The notes: generated from the sequence alone by a model not told the origin. A stretch of DNA of 64,000 bases from Notolepis coatsorum (GCA_963971535.1 OZ020591.1:18338823-18402822); one strand, 5' to 3'. Counted from the stretch's first letter, positions 43,946-56,764 are shown. Numbers and translations: made by a program.

Positions 43946-44576
43946 TAGTTCCCTCTTTCATGTTAATATGTGATATCCTAATATTTTGAAGAGTAGAGAC
44001 GGTGTGATTAATATATGTTTTATGCTGCTAATATTGTGAAGAGTAGACACTTATAATGTTTTATGGTAATAAATATTTTAAAGAGTAGAGACACGTGTGA
44101 TTATTACTATGATTGAAAATCAATTTAGACGAAGACATACAAAGTAATTATCACAAAAAAATCATATACTTGCCAGTTGGCTGGTAAGCCAAAAAGTTAG
44201 TTTCCTCTCCTGATTGTACCCATTCCGCAATCTGTTAATACAGTTTTCAATCAATCAATCAATTGGTATCCTGACAGTCTTCACTCTTGTCTGACACCCA
44301 CTCTTAATCTGCACGTTACTTTACACTTTATATATATATATATTTATTCAAATTATTAATCCTTCACTGCACTGTCTTTGTCCTGTGTCTGTTGTTATGT
44401 GAAAAAAAGATTTTTGGAAAAATGCATATACTGTAATTGCTGTAACAATTACCAATGTTTGTAATCTAGGTGTCATTAATAATAATGGCTTATTAAAGGA
44501 ATCTGAATCAATCAATCAGTAACGTCCAAAGCAAATTCCTTGTATGTGAAAAGTATACGACAGAGAGAGTGCGCGA
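43946..44576. other. Repeat fragments, no gene
   Basis: A hAT end related to hAT 1 lies at 44168-44207 (minus: GAAACTAACTTTTTGGCTTA, CCAGCC), a LINE family A tail at 44211-44265 and another retroposon end with ATCA tail near 44480-44520. A GAGTAGAGAC motif recurs around 43990-44095. Confidence 0.6.
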
Positions 44577-44796
44577 GAGAGCCCCCCCCCCCTCATCTGC
44601 ATGCACAGTAGTGTCCCCCCCCCCCTCATCCGCATGCGCAGTAGTGTCCCCCCCCCGCATCTATGCTTTAGGCAAGTGGCTTGTCCTTCCGCGTTGCTCT
44701 GATTGGCCACTGATCTACGCTAGTTTCGCCCCCACGCTAGTTTTGCCCCCATGCCCGGTATGAGCGCGCGCATGAGCCATATGCCACGCCGGTAGA
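44577..44796 (+). repeat. C-rich minisatellite plus flank, copy 1
   Basis: Three units of a C run plus CTCATCCGCATGCGCAGTAG, then CTTTAGGCAAGTGGCTTGTC and TGATTGGCCACTGATCTACG. The flank recurs in inverted orientation at 61013-61120, beside a longer array of the same unit. Confidence 0.75.
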
Positions 44797-45002
44797 TAAT
44801 AGGCGTGTTCGAGATTGGCTAGGCGGACGCGGATCTGCGCAGGTTTTACTACGGCCTCGCCAAGCGCGTTGCATGCCGGTTAGAATGTTGTCCGACTTGC
44901 TCTGGATTTTTTTTTTGATTATTAAAAAAAAAAAAAAATTATATATATTTTTGCAAAATCAACTCTGCCTCTCTTTGTTAACTACAACAAGCAATTCAAG
45001 TC

Positions 45003-45935
45003 AAGAGTTTTATTTGTCACGGCATACAAGTATACAATGAAATGCGGGTGGTCTTGCCCGCAACGATGTGCAATTCAGTAGTACAACATATAATAGAATC
45101 CAATAACAACATGTGCAATAAACAGGTAACATAGTGGGACATCACAGTATTTGTACATAGTTATTTACAGAGCATGAAGGACATGCTAGGTCCTTTGGTA
45201 GTGCAATACACTGTTACTATACTATCTTTAAAGTGACCTTTCCTTTGTGGCCATAAGTGTGGGCGTGTGCAGCATGAGTGAGTGCTTTCTCATGTTAAAG
45301 TGGCTGCTAGTGTGCGAGCGTGCACAGCGTGCGTGTCGTGTGTGTGCTAATGTATGCTTGTGTGTGGAGAGAGTTCAGTGTTCTGTGACACTCTGTGTTC
45401 ATTGTTCAAGGCTCTGATGGCCTGGGGGAAGAAGCTGAGCCGAAGCCTCTCTGTCCTAGTAGCTGGTGTTCGCAGGCGTCTGCCTGACCTCAGCAGCTGG
45501 AACAGGCTGTTATTGGGGTGGTGAGGGTCTTTCATTATTCTGCAGGCTCTGGATTTGCACCTCTTGTTGTATAGAACCTGCAGGGGAGGTAGTGCAATAC
45601 CCGTGGTACGCTCGGCAGAGCGCACCACTCTCTGTAGGGCCTTCTTGTCCTGTGCCGTGCTGTTTCCATACCAGGCAGTGATGTTTCCAGTCAAGATGCT
45701 CTCTACAGCTCCGGAGTAGAAGGACTGGAGTATCTTCCCCGATACTCTGAACTTCCTTAACTGTCTCAGGTGGTAGAGGCGCTGCTTTGCCTTTTTTACG
45801 ACTGTGTATGTGTGTTGACCATGTCAGATCCTCTGAGATGTGGACCCCCAGGTACTTAAAGCTGCTCACCCTGTCCACGGTGGCCCCGTTTATCCTCAGT
45901 GGTGTGTGTCTCTCCTGCTGTTTGTTATTTAAGAT
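45003..45935 (-). mobile_element. LINE carboxy-terminal fragment (CR1/L2/Rex1 group)
   Basis: Minus strand, broken by frameshifts: FKYLGVHISEDLTWSTHI, ITAWYGNSTAQDKKALQRVV, RSAERTTGIALPPLQ, FFPQAIRALNNEH; then a 3' UTR ending near 45003 with TTGTATACTTGTATGCCGTG and ACAAATAAAACTCTTGACTT. The family is very common in fish. It is distinct from LINE family A. Confidence 0.8.
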
Positions 45936-46124
45936 GAGGTCGGAATCGGCACTGACAGATTTGTGTTCATTGTGCTGCTTTTATAAAGCCTCAAATGACG
46001 GCTTACAATATTTCATGAAAGCAAAGTGTTTAGTTTGTCTAAGATTTAAAAAGGTTTAAACTTTACAGCACTGACAAAGTTGAACAAAGTGCTGTACAAG
46101 TCCCACAACAAAAAAAAAAATATT

Positions 46125-46228
46125 TAAATTTTTAAATTTAAATTTTTTATATAGTTGATTCCATTTTTATTGCTCAATTCCGCGATTCCGTCCGCGATTC
46201 CGTGATCGCGGATTCCATATGGCTCTAC
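46125..46228 (+). mobile_element. End of a hAT 6-family element
   Basis: TTGATTCCATTTTTATTG, TTCCGCGATTCCGTCCGCGA and CCATATGGCTCTA match the right end of hAT 6 (52075-52150). Only this end is present. Confidence 0.75.
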
Positions 46229-46515
46229 AAATAGTTTGCGATTGCTTCTTCAAGTCGATTCCACAGACGGACTGTTTCTATCATCGGAATTAAATAATTA
46301 TAATGATAATAAATACGACAATTACGTTTTGCATTTATAGTCATGACTCAATGAGAAATCTGAGCATTACCGCTCGTATGTATTGTACAGTACTTCACTA
46401 AGCCGATTGGCTCACAGTTAACCCAATCGGGGATATAGTGAAATAGATAGAATAGATTAACGAACTCCATATAAATCTACAGTTCATTAACGATGCAGCA
46501 GCTGATACTGTATAC

Positions 46516-46601
46516 ACACACTGCTGAATAATTCTGTTTTGCCTCAATACAGTATATATATATAATATATTGATGCAAAACAGAATTATTCAGCAGTGTG
46601 T
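46516..46601. repeat. Perfect 27-bp inverted repeat hairpin
   Basis: ACACACTGCTGAATAATTCT and GTTTTGC at 46516-46542 are exactly inverted at 46575-46601, with an AT-rich 32-base centre. Confidence 0.85.
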
Positions 46602-47029
46602 TGTGTGTGCGTGCACTGCGGTTGGCAGGAGCGCGCAACAAGATGGTATATAAATATGGTATATTAATACAGTATAGTGTGCTGTGTGATGACAATTAAC
46701 ATTTGAATCTAATCTAATTATGCACACGGCCCTCATTATAATGAGCTGGACAGGTGTGTATGTGTGTGTGTGGTAACGCGTATCTGCCGTGTGAGGGGCT
46801 CATCAAATCTGAAGTGTCCGACGTTCTGACTCCTCCCCCGGCTGCTCTCGGCTACTTTCGAGGCGAGCCGAAATCAATCTCGAACACGCCTAATAATAAT
46901 AATGCAAGAGCCCTCGCACACACACAGGTTTTGCCCCACGCCGGTAGATAATAATAACAGACAATTCCGCGCGGGGGAAATTGTGAGAAGTGTGGGTGAT
47001 GCCTGTGCACCGCGGGCCAACGGGAGAGG

Positions 47030-48975
47030 GTCTCTCGCGAGTCTCTATGACAAACTGTTCAAAAGATACAAAAAGGGGGCGCGGCCTAAGGATTGGGGGA
47101 GTGGTCAACATAGACCAATTAAAGAGGACATCCCTACTGAGTACAATGGCACAACCCGCAAGTCTCTACGACAAACGGTTCAAAAGATACACAAAGGGGG
47201 AGGAGCCAAACTATGGGCATGGTCAACATAGACCGATGAAAAAGGACATCCCTACTGAGTACAATGGCACAACCCGCAAGTCTCTATGACAAACGGTTCA
47301 AAAGATACACAAAGGGGGAGGAGCCAAACTATGGGCGTGGTCAACATAGACCGATGAAAGAGGATATCCCTACTGAGTACAATGGCACAACCCGCAAGTC
47401 TCTACGACAAACGGTTCAAAAGATACACAAAGGGGGAGGAGCCAAACTAGGCGTGGTCAACATAGACCGATGAAAGAGGACATCCCTACTGAGTACAATG
47501 GCACACCCCGTAAGTCTCTACGACAAACGGTTCAAAAGATACACAAAGGGGGAGGATCCAAACTATGGGCGTGGTCAACATAGACCGATGAAAGAGGATA
47601 TCCCTACTGAGTACAATGGCACAACCCGCAAGTCTCTACGACAAACGGTTCAAAAGATACACAAAGGGGGAGGAGCCAAACTATAGGCGTGGTCAACATA
47701 GACAGATGAAAGAGGACATCCCTACTGAGTACAATGGCACAACCCGTAAGTCTCTACGACAAACGGTTCAAAAGATACACAAAGGGGGAGGATCCAAACT
47801 ATGGGCGTGGTCAACATAGACTGATGAAAGAGGATATCCCTACGGAGTACAATGGCGCAACCCGCAAGTCTCTACGACAAACGGTTCAAAAGATACATAA
47901 AGGGGGAGGAGCCAAAATATGGGCGTGGTCAACATAGACCGATGAAAGAGGACATCCCTACTGAGTACAATGGCACAACCCGCAAGTCTCTATGACAAAC
48001 GGTTCAAAAGATACACAAAGGGGGAGGAGCCAAACAATGGGCGTGGTCAACATAGACCGATGAAAGAGGATATCCCTACTGAGTACAATGGCACAACCCG
48101 CAAGTCTACGACAAACGGTTCAAAAGATACACAAAGGGGGAGGAGCCAAACTAGGCGTGGTCAACATAGACCGATGAAAGAGGACATCCCTACTGAGTAC
48201 AATGGCACACCCCGTAAGTCTCTACGACAAACGGTTCAAAAGATACACAAAGGGGGAGGATCCAAACTATGGGCGTGGTCAACATAGACCGATGAAAGAG
48301 GATATCCCTACTGAGTACAATGGCACAACCCGTAAGTCTCTACGACAAACGGTTCAAAAAGGAGCCAAACTATAGGCGTGGTCAACATAGACAGATGAAA
48401 GAGGACATCCCTACTGAGTACAATGGCACAACCCGTAAGTCTCTACGACAAACGGTTCAAAAGATACACAAAGGGGGAGGATCCAAACTATGGGCGTGGT
48501 CAACATAGACTGATGAAAGAGGATATCCCTACTGAGTACAATGGCGCAACCCGCAAGTCTCTACGACAAACGGTTCAAAAGATACATAAAGGGGGAGGAG
48601 CCAAAATATGGGCGTGGTCAACATAGACCGATGAAAGAGGACATCCCTACTGAGTACAATGGCACAACCCGCAAGTCTCTACGACAAACGGTTCAAAAGA
48701 TACATAAATGGGGAGGAGCCAAAATATGGGCGTGGTCAACATAGACCGATGAAAGAGGATATCCCTACTGAGTACAATGGCACAACCCGCAAGTCGCTAC
48801 GACAAACGGTTCAAGAGATACACTAAGGGGGTGTGGCCTAAGGGGGTGTCGTCTAAGGATCGGGGGAGTGGTCAACATCGACCAATGAAAGAGGATATCC
48901 CTGAGTACAATGGGTCAACATAGACCAATGAAAGAGGACATCCCTACTGAGTACAATGACACAACCCGCAAGACA
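47030..48975 (+). repeat. 118-bp satellite with higher-order structure
   Basis: About 16-17 head-to-tail units containing AAAGAGGACATCCCTACTGA, CAAGTCTCTACGACAAACGG and GGGCGTGGTCAACATAGAC. Variants (GCCAAACTAGGCG; GGATCCAAAC; GCCAAAATATGGG; GCGCAACCC) recur in the same order about 704 bp apart (GCCAAACTAGGCG at 47441 and 48145), so six units were duplicated as a block. Short frames beginning MAQPASLYDK are artefacts of the repeat. Confidence 0.92.
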
Positions 48976-50029
48976 GAGGGCGCTGTCAATCAATTCAGTA
49001 CTGCTACACAGAGGGGCGATGAAGGGTTAACTCCATGAGAGGTCATTGCCAGGTCAGCTGTACTGAGTTGATTGACAGCTTCCTTTGAGCCATGAGCCAC
49101 ACACACCTGCTGACCACTGATTAGGGTGATGCAATCACCAATGACTCTGCACTTTCACTTTCAATGTATTTCAATGAGGGCAGATGCATGACTTCATTCT
49201 CACGATGATTAAAAGAAAACGATAAGCGATGAAGCGTTGTCACTTTCATATGAGCACTTGAAGGGTTATGTGAAGGGTTGTGTGCGATATTGTGTCATTC
49301 CGTCGACAATTGTGGCCCCGGTGGCGATCGGAACACAAGGGGGGGAAAGCTATATAATCTGCTTTTTCTTAGAGTGGAAAGCCATTCGTTTGTATGTAGA
49401 GGATAACTTTCAAACAAATGGTCATCAGTTGAGATGGAAATGTTTAATTCCATTTATTTTTCTTTTGTGAGCGAGGGGACGGCCGTGTCATCGTTTTGAT
49501 GTGTTGTTTTTATATCTACGTCCAAAATTGTGATCACTGTCACAATTTACCCAAGGTGGTGGTAAAAAAAAATTTTCACCTCCTCCACTCTAACTTGCCA
49601 TTCATTCCCAATGGGACCGAAATGTTCCTGTTTAGTCGATTTGTAGCCAAACGGTGCGGTGAAACTTTCCGAAAAGTAATAGACACTCGAGTTGGAGCAA
49701 GCCGGTCGTTTTGATACCTTTCACGTGTATGGGGCGCGAACGCTCTGGGTGGAGTAGTGTTGGCAAAATCGGCGGAATAAAGAATAAATAAATAAATAAA
49801 AATAGTATAGATTACTATAGTGTGGCAAGTCTAAAGCCAGGTCACCCACACTAATAATACTTAGACAAACGCACGCAATTGGCACAAGTGTAAATTATGC
49901 ATTCGTCACTCAGTTTTAACATCGACGCACTCAACTCGTTCGTCAGCTGGCTCTGGAGCCTATGGTCACAAGTTCAAATCACTCTTAGTTCAATTATTAT
50001 TATTTCTTTTACGTTTAATTAATTTATCA
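48976..50029. other. No gene recognised
   Basis: It contains an AAAT repeat at 49776-49803 preceded by GTTGGCAAAATCGGCGGAAT, which looks like the tail of a fish retroposon. Frames of 70-80 codons here have no recognisable product. Confidence 0.5.
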
Positions 50030-50108
50030 TCTCTATATTAACGTACTAGCTATTCATATCAATCGAAATAACGTTCTTCTCTATATTAACGTAACTAGCT
50101 ATTCATAT
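50030..50108 (+). repeat. Tandem repeat, about 50-bp unit
   Basis: CTCTATATTAACGT, CTAGCTATTCATATCAAT and GAAATAACGTT occur two to three times; the next unit is interrupted by hAT 5 and goes on at 51025. Confidence 0.7.
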
Positions 50109-51024
50109 TAGGGATGCCCTGATCACGTTTTTTGCCACCAATACCGACACCGATCGTCGTGAGCCATATCGGCCGATACAGATCCGATACCGATCGTTTT
50201 TGATTAAAAATAAAATAAAAATTATTTTATATAATTTCTTTTTTAATAAAATATATATATTATATAATTAGACTTGTACTTGTATTATCTGAGAGACATC
50301 GCCACCACGCAACAAGTCAAAATGCTCGCTATCTGCAAACAGCTCCACTGTCTGTGTGTACTCTAGTAGCCTCCAGCTCCAAAAAGGATTCTCCTGTGCT
50401 GCAGTGGGACCCTATTGGTAACGTTACTGTGCTTTGGTCATATCACATTCAGCAAGCCCTCAGCTCGAATACGCATTGAATCAATGTTATAAGACATTGA
50501 TATCAAGAGCTATCTGTAGCTACTGCTAGCCGGCTAGATGACGTTAAGACAGAACTTTTTAGTTCAATGGGACATTTCGTTTTGAACAGTGAACTAACAT
50601 CAGCTAACGCAAGCTAACGGAGGTATCAACATGGACTACTAGACTTGCTGGATCATTTGTTGATATCAGTAGCTAGCCGGCTAAATACCGTTAGACAATG
50701 CCTACTAAAAGTGAATAGTTGACTGGGTAATTTTGTTTAAACAGTAACGATAGCTAGGTAGCTAACGTTAGCTCAGGTCGAATGCACTATAGACTCGAGC
50801 AGAGGAGCCGCCTCTCAGTCCTCTGTGTTTACAAACTGTACACGGGTGCGGGCGGGGCAAGGGAGCAGCGGCAGTTTGCAGGTCGTGTGTGTCTGAGACA
50901 GACAGCGAGTGAGATCTCCGCTTGATCGGTTTCCGCGATCGGCGAATATGACTCATTATCGGAATTCACAGATTGCATATTTATACTGATTATCGGCCGA
51001 TAACGATCGATCGGGGCATCCCTA
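50109..51024. mobile_element. hAT-type DNA transposon 5 (non-autonomous)
   Basis: Ends TAGGGATGCCCTGATC and the complement of TAGGGATGCCCCGATC, with a perfect 8-bp duplication ATTCATAT (50101-50108, 51025-51032). Subterminal regions are rich in CCGATA/TATCGG motifs. No transposase. Confidence 0.92.
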
Positions 51025-51098
51025 ATTCATATCAATTGAAATAACGTATTGTATTGTTTTCATCTCTCTATATTAACGTGATTCCATCAACACATAGG

Positions 51099-52150
51099 TA
51101 GAGCCATATGAAATCCGTTTTATTATTTTCCAAATTCAATTTTATTTTTTCCCAATTTATTTTCGTTTTAATATTTCAGAATTCTGTATTTTGCTTTTTA
51201 TGCTCATTTTACCATCAGAAATAGTGTTTAATAAGTGGGAATGAATAAATGTCCACAATTGAATAAGATATAACAGTCCATTTAATGTTTAAGTGCTGTA
51301 ACTCAGAAATACAGTTCAATTTTACACAATATTTTTCAAATGATATTGTGACAAAATAAAAATACACATTTCAAGTGTAAACAATAGATACAGCTAGCTA
51401 CTACTGACATTATCACAATGACAATGTCAGTAGCCTAGCTATATCTATTATATTGTGATGCAATTGTAATGCATAATTTAGGCACATTTTAGTTTAGTTT
51501 ATTTCGTTTATAAAGGACAGTGTATAATGACAATCGTTTGCATTAAACAAATGGATGGCTGCACTAGATTTAGCTAGAAGCTATCATTTCCATCTATAGT
51601 CCTATGTACTGTAACGTTGCATAACTATTTAAGTTTATTTAGTTTATAAAGGACAGTGTGTAATGACAATCGTTTGCATTAAACAAATGGATGGGTGCAC
51701 CAGATTTAGCAAGAAGCTATCATTTCCATCTATAGTCCTATGTACTGTAACGTTAGCTATTTAATCACAATAGTGTCGCACGTGTTTTTGGGGGTCCAGT
51801 CCACGGAACGTTGACAGAATTAGCTAAACACCTTATCGCCGGAGGAATAAAAGTCATTAGGATACTGTTCTGCTCTGAACTGAGGGCTTATTTAGGAATT
51901 TCTTAGCTTCTTGACTATGTTAACATCAAAGCAGCCAGACGCTTGAGCACTGTTGTGTGTAACCCGCTGTAGTGTCCCCGCCTCCCCGATCATGTTTGCT
52001 TTGCACCAAACGTTCCACCCAAAAACTGAATTTCAGTCAAGATTAGGCCAAATTCTGCAATATTCCACGTTTTACAGTTGATTCAATTTTTATTGGTCAA
52101 TTCCGCGATTCCGTCCGCGATTCCGTGAACGCGGATTTCATATGGCTCTA
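51099..52150. mobile_element. hAT-type DNA transposon 6 (non-autonomous)
   Basis: Ends TAGAGCCATATGAAATCCG and its exact inverted complement apart from one extension, with an 8-bp duplication CACATAGG (51091-51098, 52151-52158). Inside, a stretch of about 130 bp (GTTTATAAAGGACAGTGT to GTCCTATGTACTGTAACGTT) occurs twice in a row (about 51505-51628 and 51640-51765). Confidence 0.92.
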
Positions 52151-52158
52151 CACATAGG

Positions 52159-52482
52159 TAATATGCTCTTGCGCGTTACGCGACTTACTTTGGGCTTCAT
52201 TATTCAGCCACAGGCAGGAGTTTTTAGATCACAGGCTGGTCATGCATAATCTCGCCCACCAGACTCTTCTACCGAATTGACTAGATTACACTTTCTGTAG
52301 GCCTAACACTCACCTACTCATTCTGTTGTGACACAACATGACATGTTAGGGTTGTCACCTTCCGTGATCATGTTTGAACCAATGTGTAAAAAATCTGTTT
52401 TTAGATTAGGCTGTAAAAATCTGTTCTATAGGCTATATTTAGTCTAGTTTATTAGACAAAGCATTTAAAAATACTTTGATGA
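52159..52482. other. Short host stretch between hAT 6 and hAT 7
   Basis: Nothing recognised. Confidence 0.5.
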
Positions 52483-53519
52483 GTCTACATCAGGGGTCAG
52501 CAACCTTTTTGACATAGAGTGCCTGTTTGAAATATAGTAACTAGTGTGTCTCAACAATATTCCATGCATCGTAATATTTTCTTCTCATAATCAGGTCTTT
52601 TTAATGATAATTTACATTATTACATCATTATTGTTATTGTTATTATTAACAATATTATTATGATGGTTGTATCAACCCTAAATCTGAGTGGGGGGGGGGG
52701 AATGCAATGCAGACAAACAGCTGCATACAGTGCGACCATTTCACTCACATTTGCCCATTCATTTTTGGACACATCACACACCATCGGTGTGTGTACTGTA
52801 CGTGTGCTGTCATAGCTCCACCTACAGGCCTAATGGAGAACACCAGGATGTCATGCCCTAATCACTTACATTTTATATGAACTTGTGTAATTTATAGTAA
52901 CCCATGAATAATATGGAGGTATTGAACTGAAGAGAGAGCCTCAATAAATCAGAGAAAACGGATGAAAAAAACAAGTAAAAGGAAGAGAACATTAACTTAG
53001 ATCTTAAAAGAGCTTTGCTATGCTTAAACATCTAAAGTATAAATTGGAGAAGTAATGGAAATATTTCCAATTAATAAAAAGCAGTTTTTAAATACGTATA
53101 TGCAGCATTTCCCCTGACCGGGGTGGGCGATGATCCGTTGTGTAGAATGATATTTCAGCCGGCCGCTGCTATGATGGTTCTGTGGTTCTGCATCTAGATG
53201 CTGTTGATTATTCCCCCGAGGGGCTTCTGGTAGAATGACTGACCACGTATTGCTGTTATTCCAGAATGTTCCCTATATCAAAGAATGCTTTAGATGTTCT
53301 AGATTATTCCAATATGTCGTTTTTACATTGTTCGAATGTTCCAGTATGTTCTGGAGTGTTCCAATTTTGAATCCAATATGTCCGCAATAATAGAATCCCG
53401 ACGGGGAAACCATTCAATAACTCTGAGCACGTAGGTCTCTCTGTCCCAAATCCTCGGTTCATTAAAGATTATACTATATGGTGACCTTGCATAACAGAGA
53501 TTAAAAGGCCATTTATACA

Positions 53520-54500
53520 CTATCCTGCGTGTTGTGCAGACAAGTATTTGGCTGCATCTTCAGGCGAGTTGAGGAAAACCCTTGCTCCTTTTTTATCGAC
53601 AATGCGAAGTATTGCAGGGTATGTTAATAGGGGTCTGTATTTCTCCAGATAGAGTTGAGACATCACCGTCTTGAACTTGGCACGCAGGTCCACTACATCA
53701 CGACAATAATCTTCAAAGCAGTGTATTGGTACATCCATGTATTTCAGATTGCCTTTCATCCTGCGAGTTTCACGAATAATCATTTCTTTTATTCTGACTT
53801 GGCGCAGGATAACCAATATCACTCTGGGCTTAGCGTTATTGTCACTGGATCGGGTCCCCAATCTGTACCACTGTTCCACCTCTGGTACTTTAGGAAGGAT
53901 CTCTGTTCCCAAGATTTTCTGTAATTCTGTGGCAAACTCTTCAGGGTGAGCACATCTCACTGACTCGTCCAGACCGACTATACGAATATTCAGCTTGCGT
54001 TTTTGATATTCCATCTCGAATATTTTGGCTTTCTGTTCTTCATTGATTCGCTTAAGCTCCATCGTTATATCGCTGAGCTCCGTATTGATTTCTTTGTAGT
54101 TTCCCTTCATCTCAGCAGTTAGGTTAACGTTGATATCCTCTACTTCTTTGTAGATTCGAACGAATTTCTTTTGGTGGGCTTCCATACCTGTTTACAGAGC
54201 CTCGGTGCGTTTAATATGTGCGTCGGCATCCGCTCTCAGCGCTTCTATTTTGCCTTCAATAGATTCTTTAATAGCATCTACTTTTTGGGTTATTGTCTTC
54301 TCCATTTCCTCCATTCTCCGGATGATATATTCGGTGTCTGCGGAGGTATTTGAAGGGGTTGAACTTGAAGCGGCCACTGTCAAGTCTATATTTTCTGCTG
54401 TTTGCCGCACGAATCCTGCTTCCTGCGGCGGGACCTCTGCGACTGTTTTTGGTCTCGCTGTGTCTTTCCTTGTGTTTGGCATCTCGATTCTTTTGGTCAA
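53520..54500 (-). pseudogene. L1 ORF1 (nucleic-acid chaperone), one premature stop
   Basis: ORF1p coats L1 RNA as a trimer. From ATG at 54500 the frame has a variable amino end, a long coiled coil (ITQKVDAIKESIEGKIEALR), then the RRM-like core (KLNIRIVGLDESV, YRLGTRSSDNNAKPRVILVI) and a C-terminal domain (YPAILRIVDKKGARVFLNS), ending at 53520. The two open stretches (54500-54192 and 54185-53520) are in the same frame; only one TAA at 54192-54194 separates them. Total about 326 codons, normal for a vertebrate L1 ORF1. Confidence 0.85.
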
Positions 54501-55049
54501 TATAGTTAGTTAATAATCTCAGTAGATATATACGTCAAGTTTTAGACGCATTAATGGTTTATAAATATGTTTTTAAAATGAAAAAAAAAAATAACGGGTG
54601 AGCAGCTGTGTCACATGCGACTTACTCCATTCTAACTCTAAACCGGAAGCCTCTGAGGGCCTTCTGAAGCTTATTTTTGGTCTTTATTTTTAGTTTTATC
54701 TTATTTAAATTTTTTATTTTACGGGAAAGTGGCCAAGCCACAGTCGACATTCTACTTATGGTAGAATTTAGAGTGTTAGATCCTATGGTATACATAGGAA
54801 TGTTAAGGATAATTGGATCATTCTGGGATATCCGGTGGTGCAAGGGAGGGAGTCATACGCAAAGGTTGTGTTCATGGAACACAATCCTGTACGACTCTCG
54901 GTGGGAGGGAAGGGTAGGGGATTTTTATTTGTATATATGTATGTTTTTAAGCTCGGCTCTCAACGGGACCTCACTAGTGGGATGTATATCTATTATTGCC
55001 TCGCACTCTAGAAGCATTACCAAAAATTACACTACAACATGTATAGATT

Positions 55050-55556
55050 ATGGCTAGTTTGAATATAATGATATGGAACACCGGGGGAATAAATAACCAA
55101 CTCAAACGCAAAAGCGTGCTCACACTGATGAAAAAAGAACATGTGGACATTGCTCTGCTAAGCGAAACGCACATTCTAGAGAAAGACATAGATAAATTAG
55201 CGGACAACACATACCATAATATTAGTCACTCTTCTATTGGTACGAGAACTCGGGGTGTAGCCATAGTCGTTAAACGTAAGTTGAATATTGTACTAAAGGG
55301 AGTATGGTCTGATGTAGAAGGTCGGATAACTATAGCTAAGATTGAACATAAGAACAGGAAAATAGCGTTGGTAGCGGTATACGCCCCAAATTTGTACGAA
55401 GAAGATTTCTTCACTACACTAACCAATGCAATGTTAGACATTCCCGATTACTCATTTATAATAGGTGCGGATTTTAATGCCATCTGGAACCCAAGGATGG
55501 ACAAATCTTACCTCGCCTTTTCCAGCGAACAAAAGAATTCATCGAAGGCATTAAAG
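55050..55556 (+). pseudogene. L1 ORF2, endonuclease amino part
   Basis: From ATG at 55050: MASLNIMIWNTGGINNQLKR, VDIALLSETHI with the catalytic glutamate, GVAIVVKRKLN, IALVAVYAPN, and FIIGADFNAIWNP with the catalytic D and N. This is the apurinic-like endonuclease of L1. The frame stops being L1 at TTAAAG (55551-55556), where a DNA element is inserted, and continues in the same frame at 56765. Confidence 0.88.
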
Positions 55557-56758
55557 CCCAACCTCCAGGTTAAACCCTACTGATCAATTATGGGAAGTTT
55601 ACATCATTGGTATATAATTTCATTATTTATTTTTTTCCATTTGACACCGGAAATGCCACTCTGAAAGAGTTAAAAAGGTCCACGCACGAATAACATGCAC
55701 GCGCGAATCAAAAAAGCTTATCAAACGCCGACGTCACAACAGGACAACAGGTGCATATTAATGAGCCGAATCTAAAAGCTTATCAGACGCTAGCACCTAG
55801 CACGGCCGTGACGTCACTTCAGGAAACGTATGCCTTATGTCCGTCCGGGTCATAGTACTAGATCAATGGTGGCTCACTCGGTGCATCACAGTTAGCCTAT
55901 ATCTCCGCCGTCCCTGCTACAGTCGGGACTACTACACTCACTGACGTTAGCCTATAGCCCGCCGTCCCTGCGGGTGGTTCTCTCCTCTTTGTGTGCCCCC
56001 GTCCCCGCGGAGGAGCTTGTGGACTCGACAAGAGCGGCGGCCGCAGGGCGCCGGAGCCCGCAGCGCTAGTTAGCTCATAGCTATCGTGTAACACTAGCCT
56101 TTACGGGCTCGAGCACCCTACGGCTGCCGCCGCCGTCGCGTCCATGGGCCCCCCGGCAGGGCACCCGTGGGGACGGGGTGTACAGAGAGGAGAGAACCAT
56201 TTTGGGTCGGCCGTTCATGCCGGCCAGCGAGCCGGATGTCGGGATATGTTGTTAGCACAATAGCTACCAAGCTAAGCTATGTTATCTACTAACGTTATAA
56301 ACACAATATGTGTACAAGACACAATGATTTACATTATTACAAATATGGTAACGTGGTTGTGGCTTTTACAAATAGTGGTTAGCTTTAGAGATGGATGGAT
56401 GGGATGGCTATAATCACGGAGCAATAGTGAGGTGAAACAGATACATTTTAATTCGGCTAGTAGTAGCAAGCATATATCTATGGTAGCAAGGCTCTCTGCC
56501 TGCCACTAGCTGTGTGACTCTCAGCGCCCCCTGGTGCCCTGCACCTGTTGTGACGATCATTTCGATTACACACGCACGTTATGAACCATTGATTAAAATA
56601 TGCACGTGCGTGGTGATTGTGTTGGGCAGACAAAATGTTTGATAAAAACGCTAAAACTGGGTCAATTTCAATACTTTTTTTCCCCCTTCTTCATGAAAGC
56701 CACTGTTGGCCTAGTCCACATTGTTTATTGAACAAAAATACAACGTGGAGGTTGACCT
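55557..56758. mobile_element. TTAA-flanked DNA transposon in L1 ORF2
   Basis: A 1.2-kb insert bounded by TTAAAG on both sides (55551-55556, 56759-56764). Its ends are inverted: AGCCCAACCTCCAGGTT at the left and AGGTCAACCTCCACGTT read from the right. Leaving out the insert and one TTAAAG gives an uninterrupted L1 frame, ALK followed by DWSKITGVNDLWRLLNP. A TTAA target is typical of piggyBac and Kolobok types. No transposase; the GC-rich centre is not recognised. Confidence 0.8.
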
Positions 56759-56764
56759 TTAAAG

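Larger units (their letters stand above)
44800..46892. mobile_element. Composite DNA element with 18-bp terminal inverted repeats
   Basis: TAGGCGTGTTCGAGATTG at 44800-44817 is perfectly inverted at 46875-46892, and ATAA/TAA flanks both ends, as in Harbinger-type insertions (3-bp TWA duplications). The interior contains a LINE fragment, a hAT end and a hairpin. No transposase is seen. Confidence 0.5.

Noticed and set aside
47264-48744. Series of 62-105-codon frames beginning MAQPASLYDK
   Set aside because: All are the same frame of the 118-bp satellite, broken by the next unit.
50109-51024. Possible host zinc-finger exon in hAT 5, as in hAT 1
   Set aside because: The GCTAGC/TAACG-rich stretch looks UTR-like but no coding similarity could be found.
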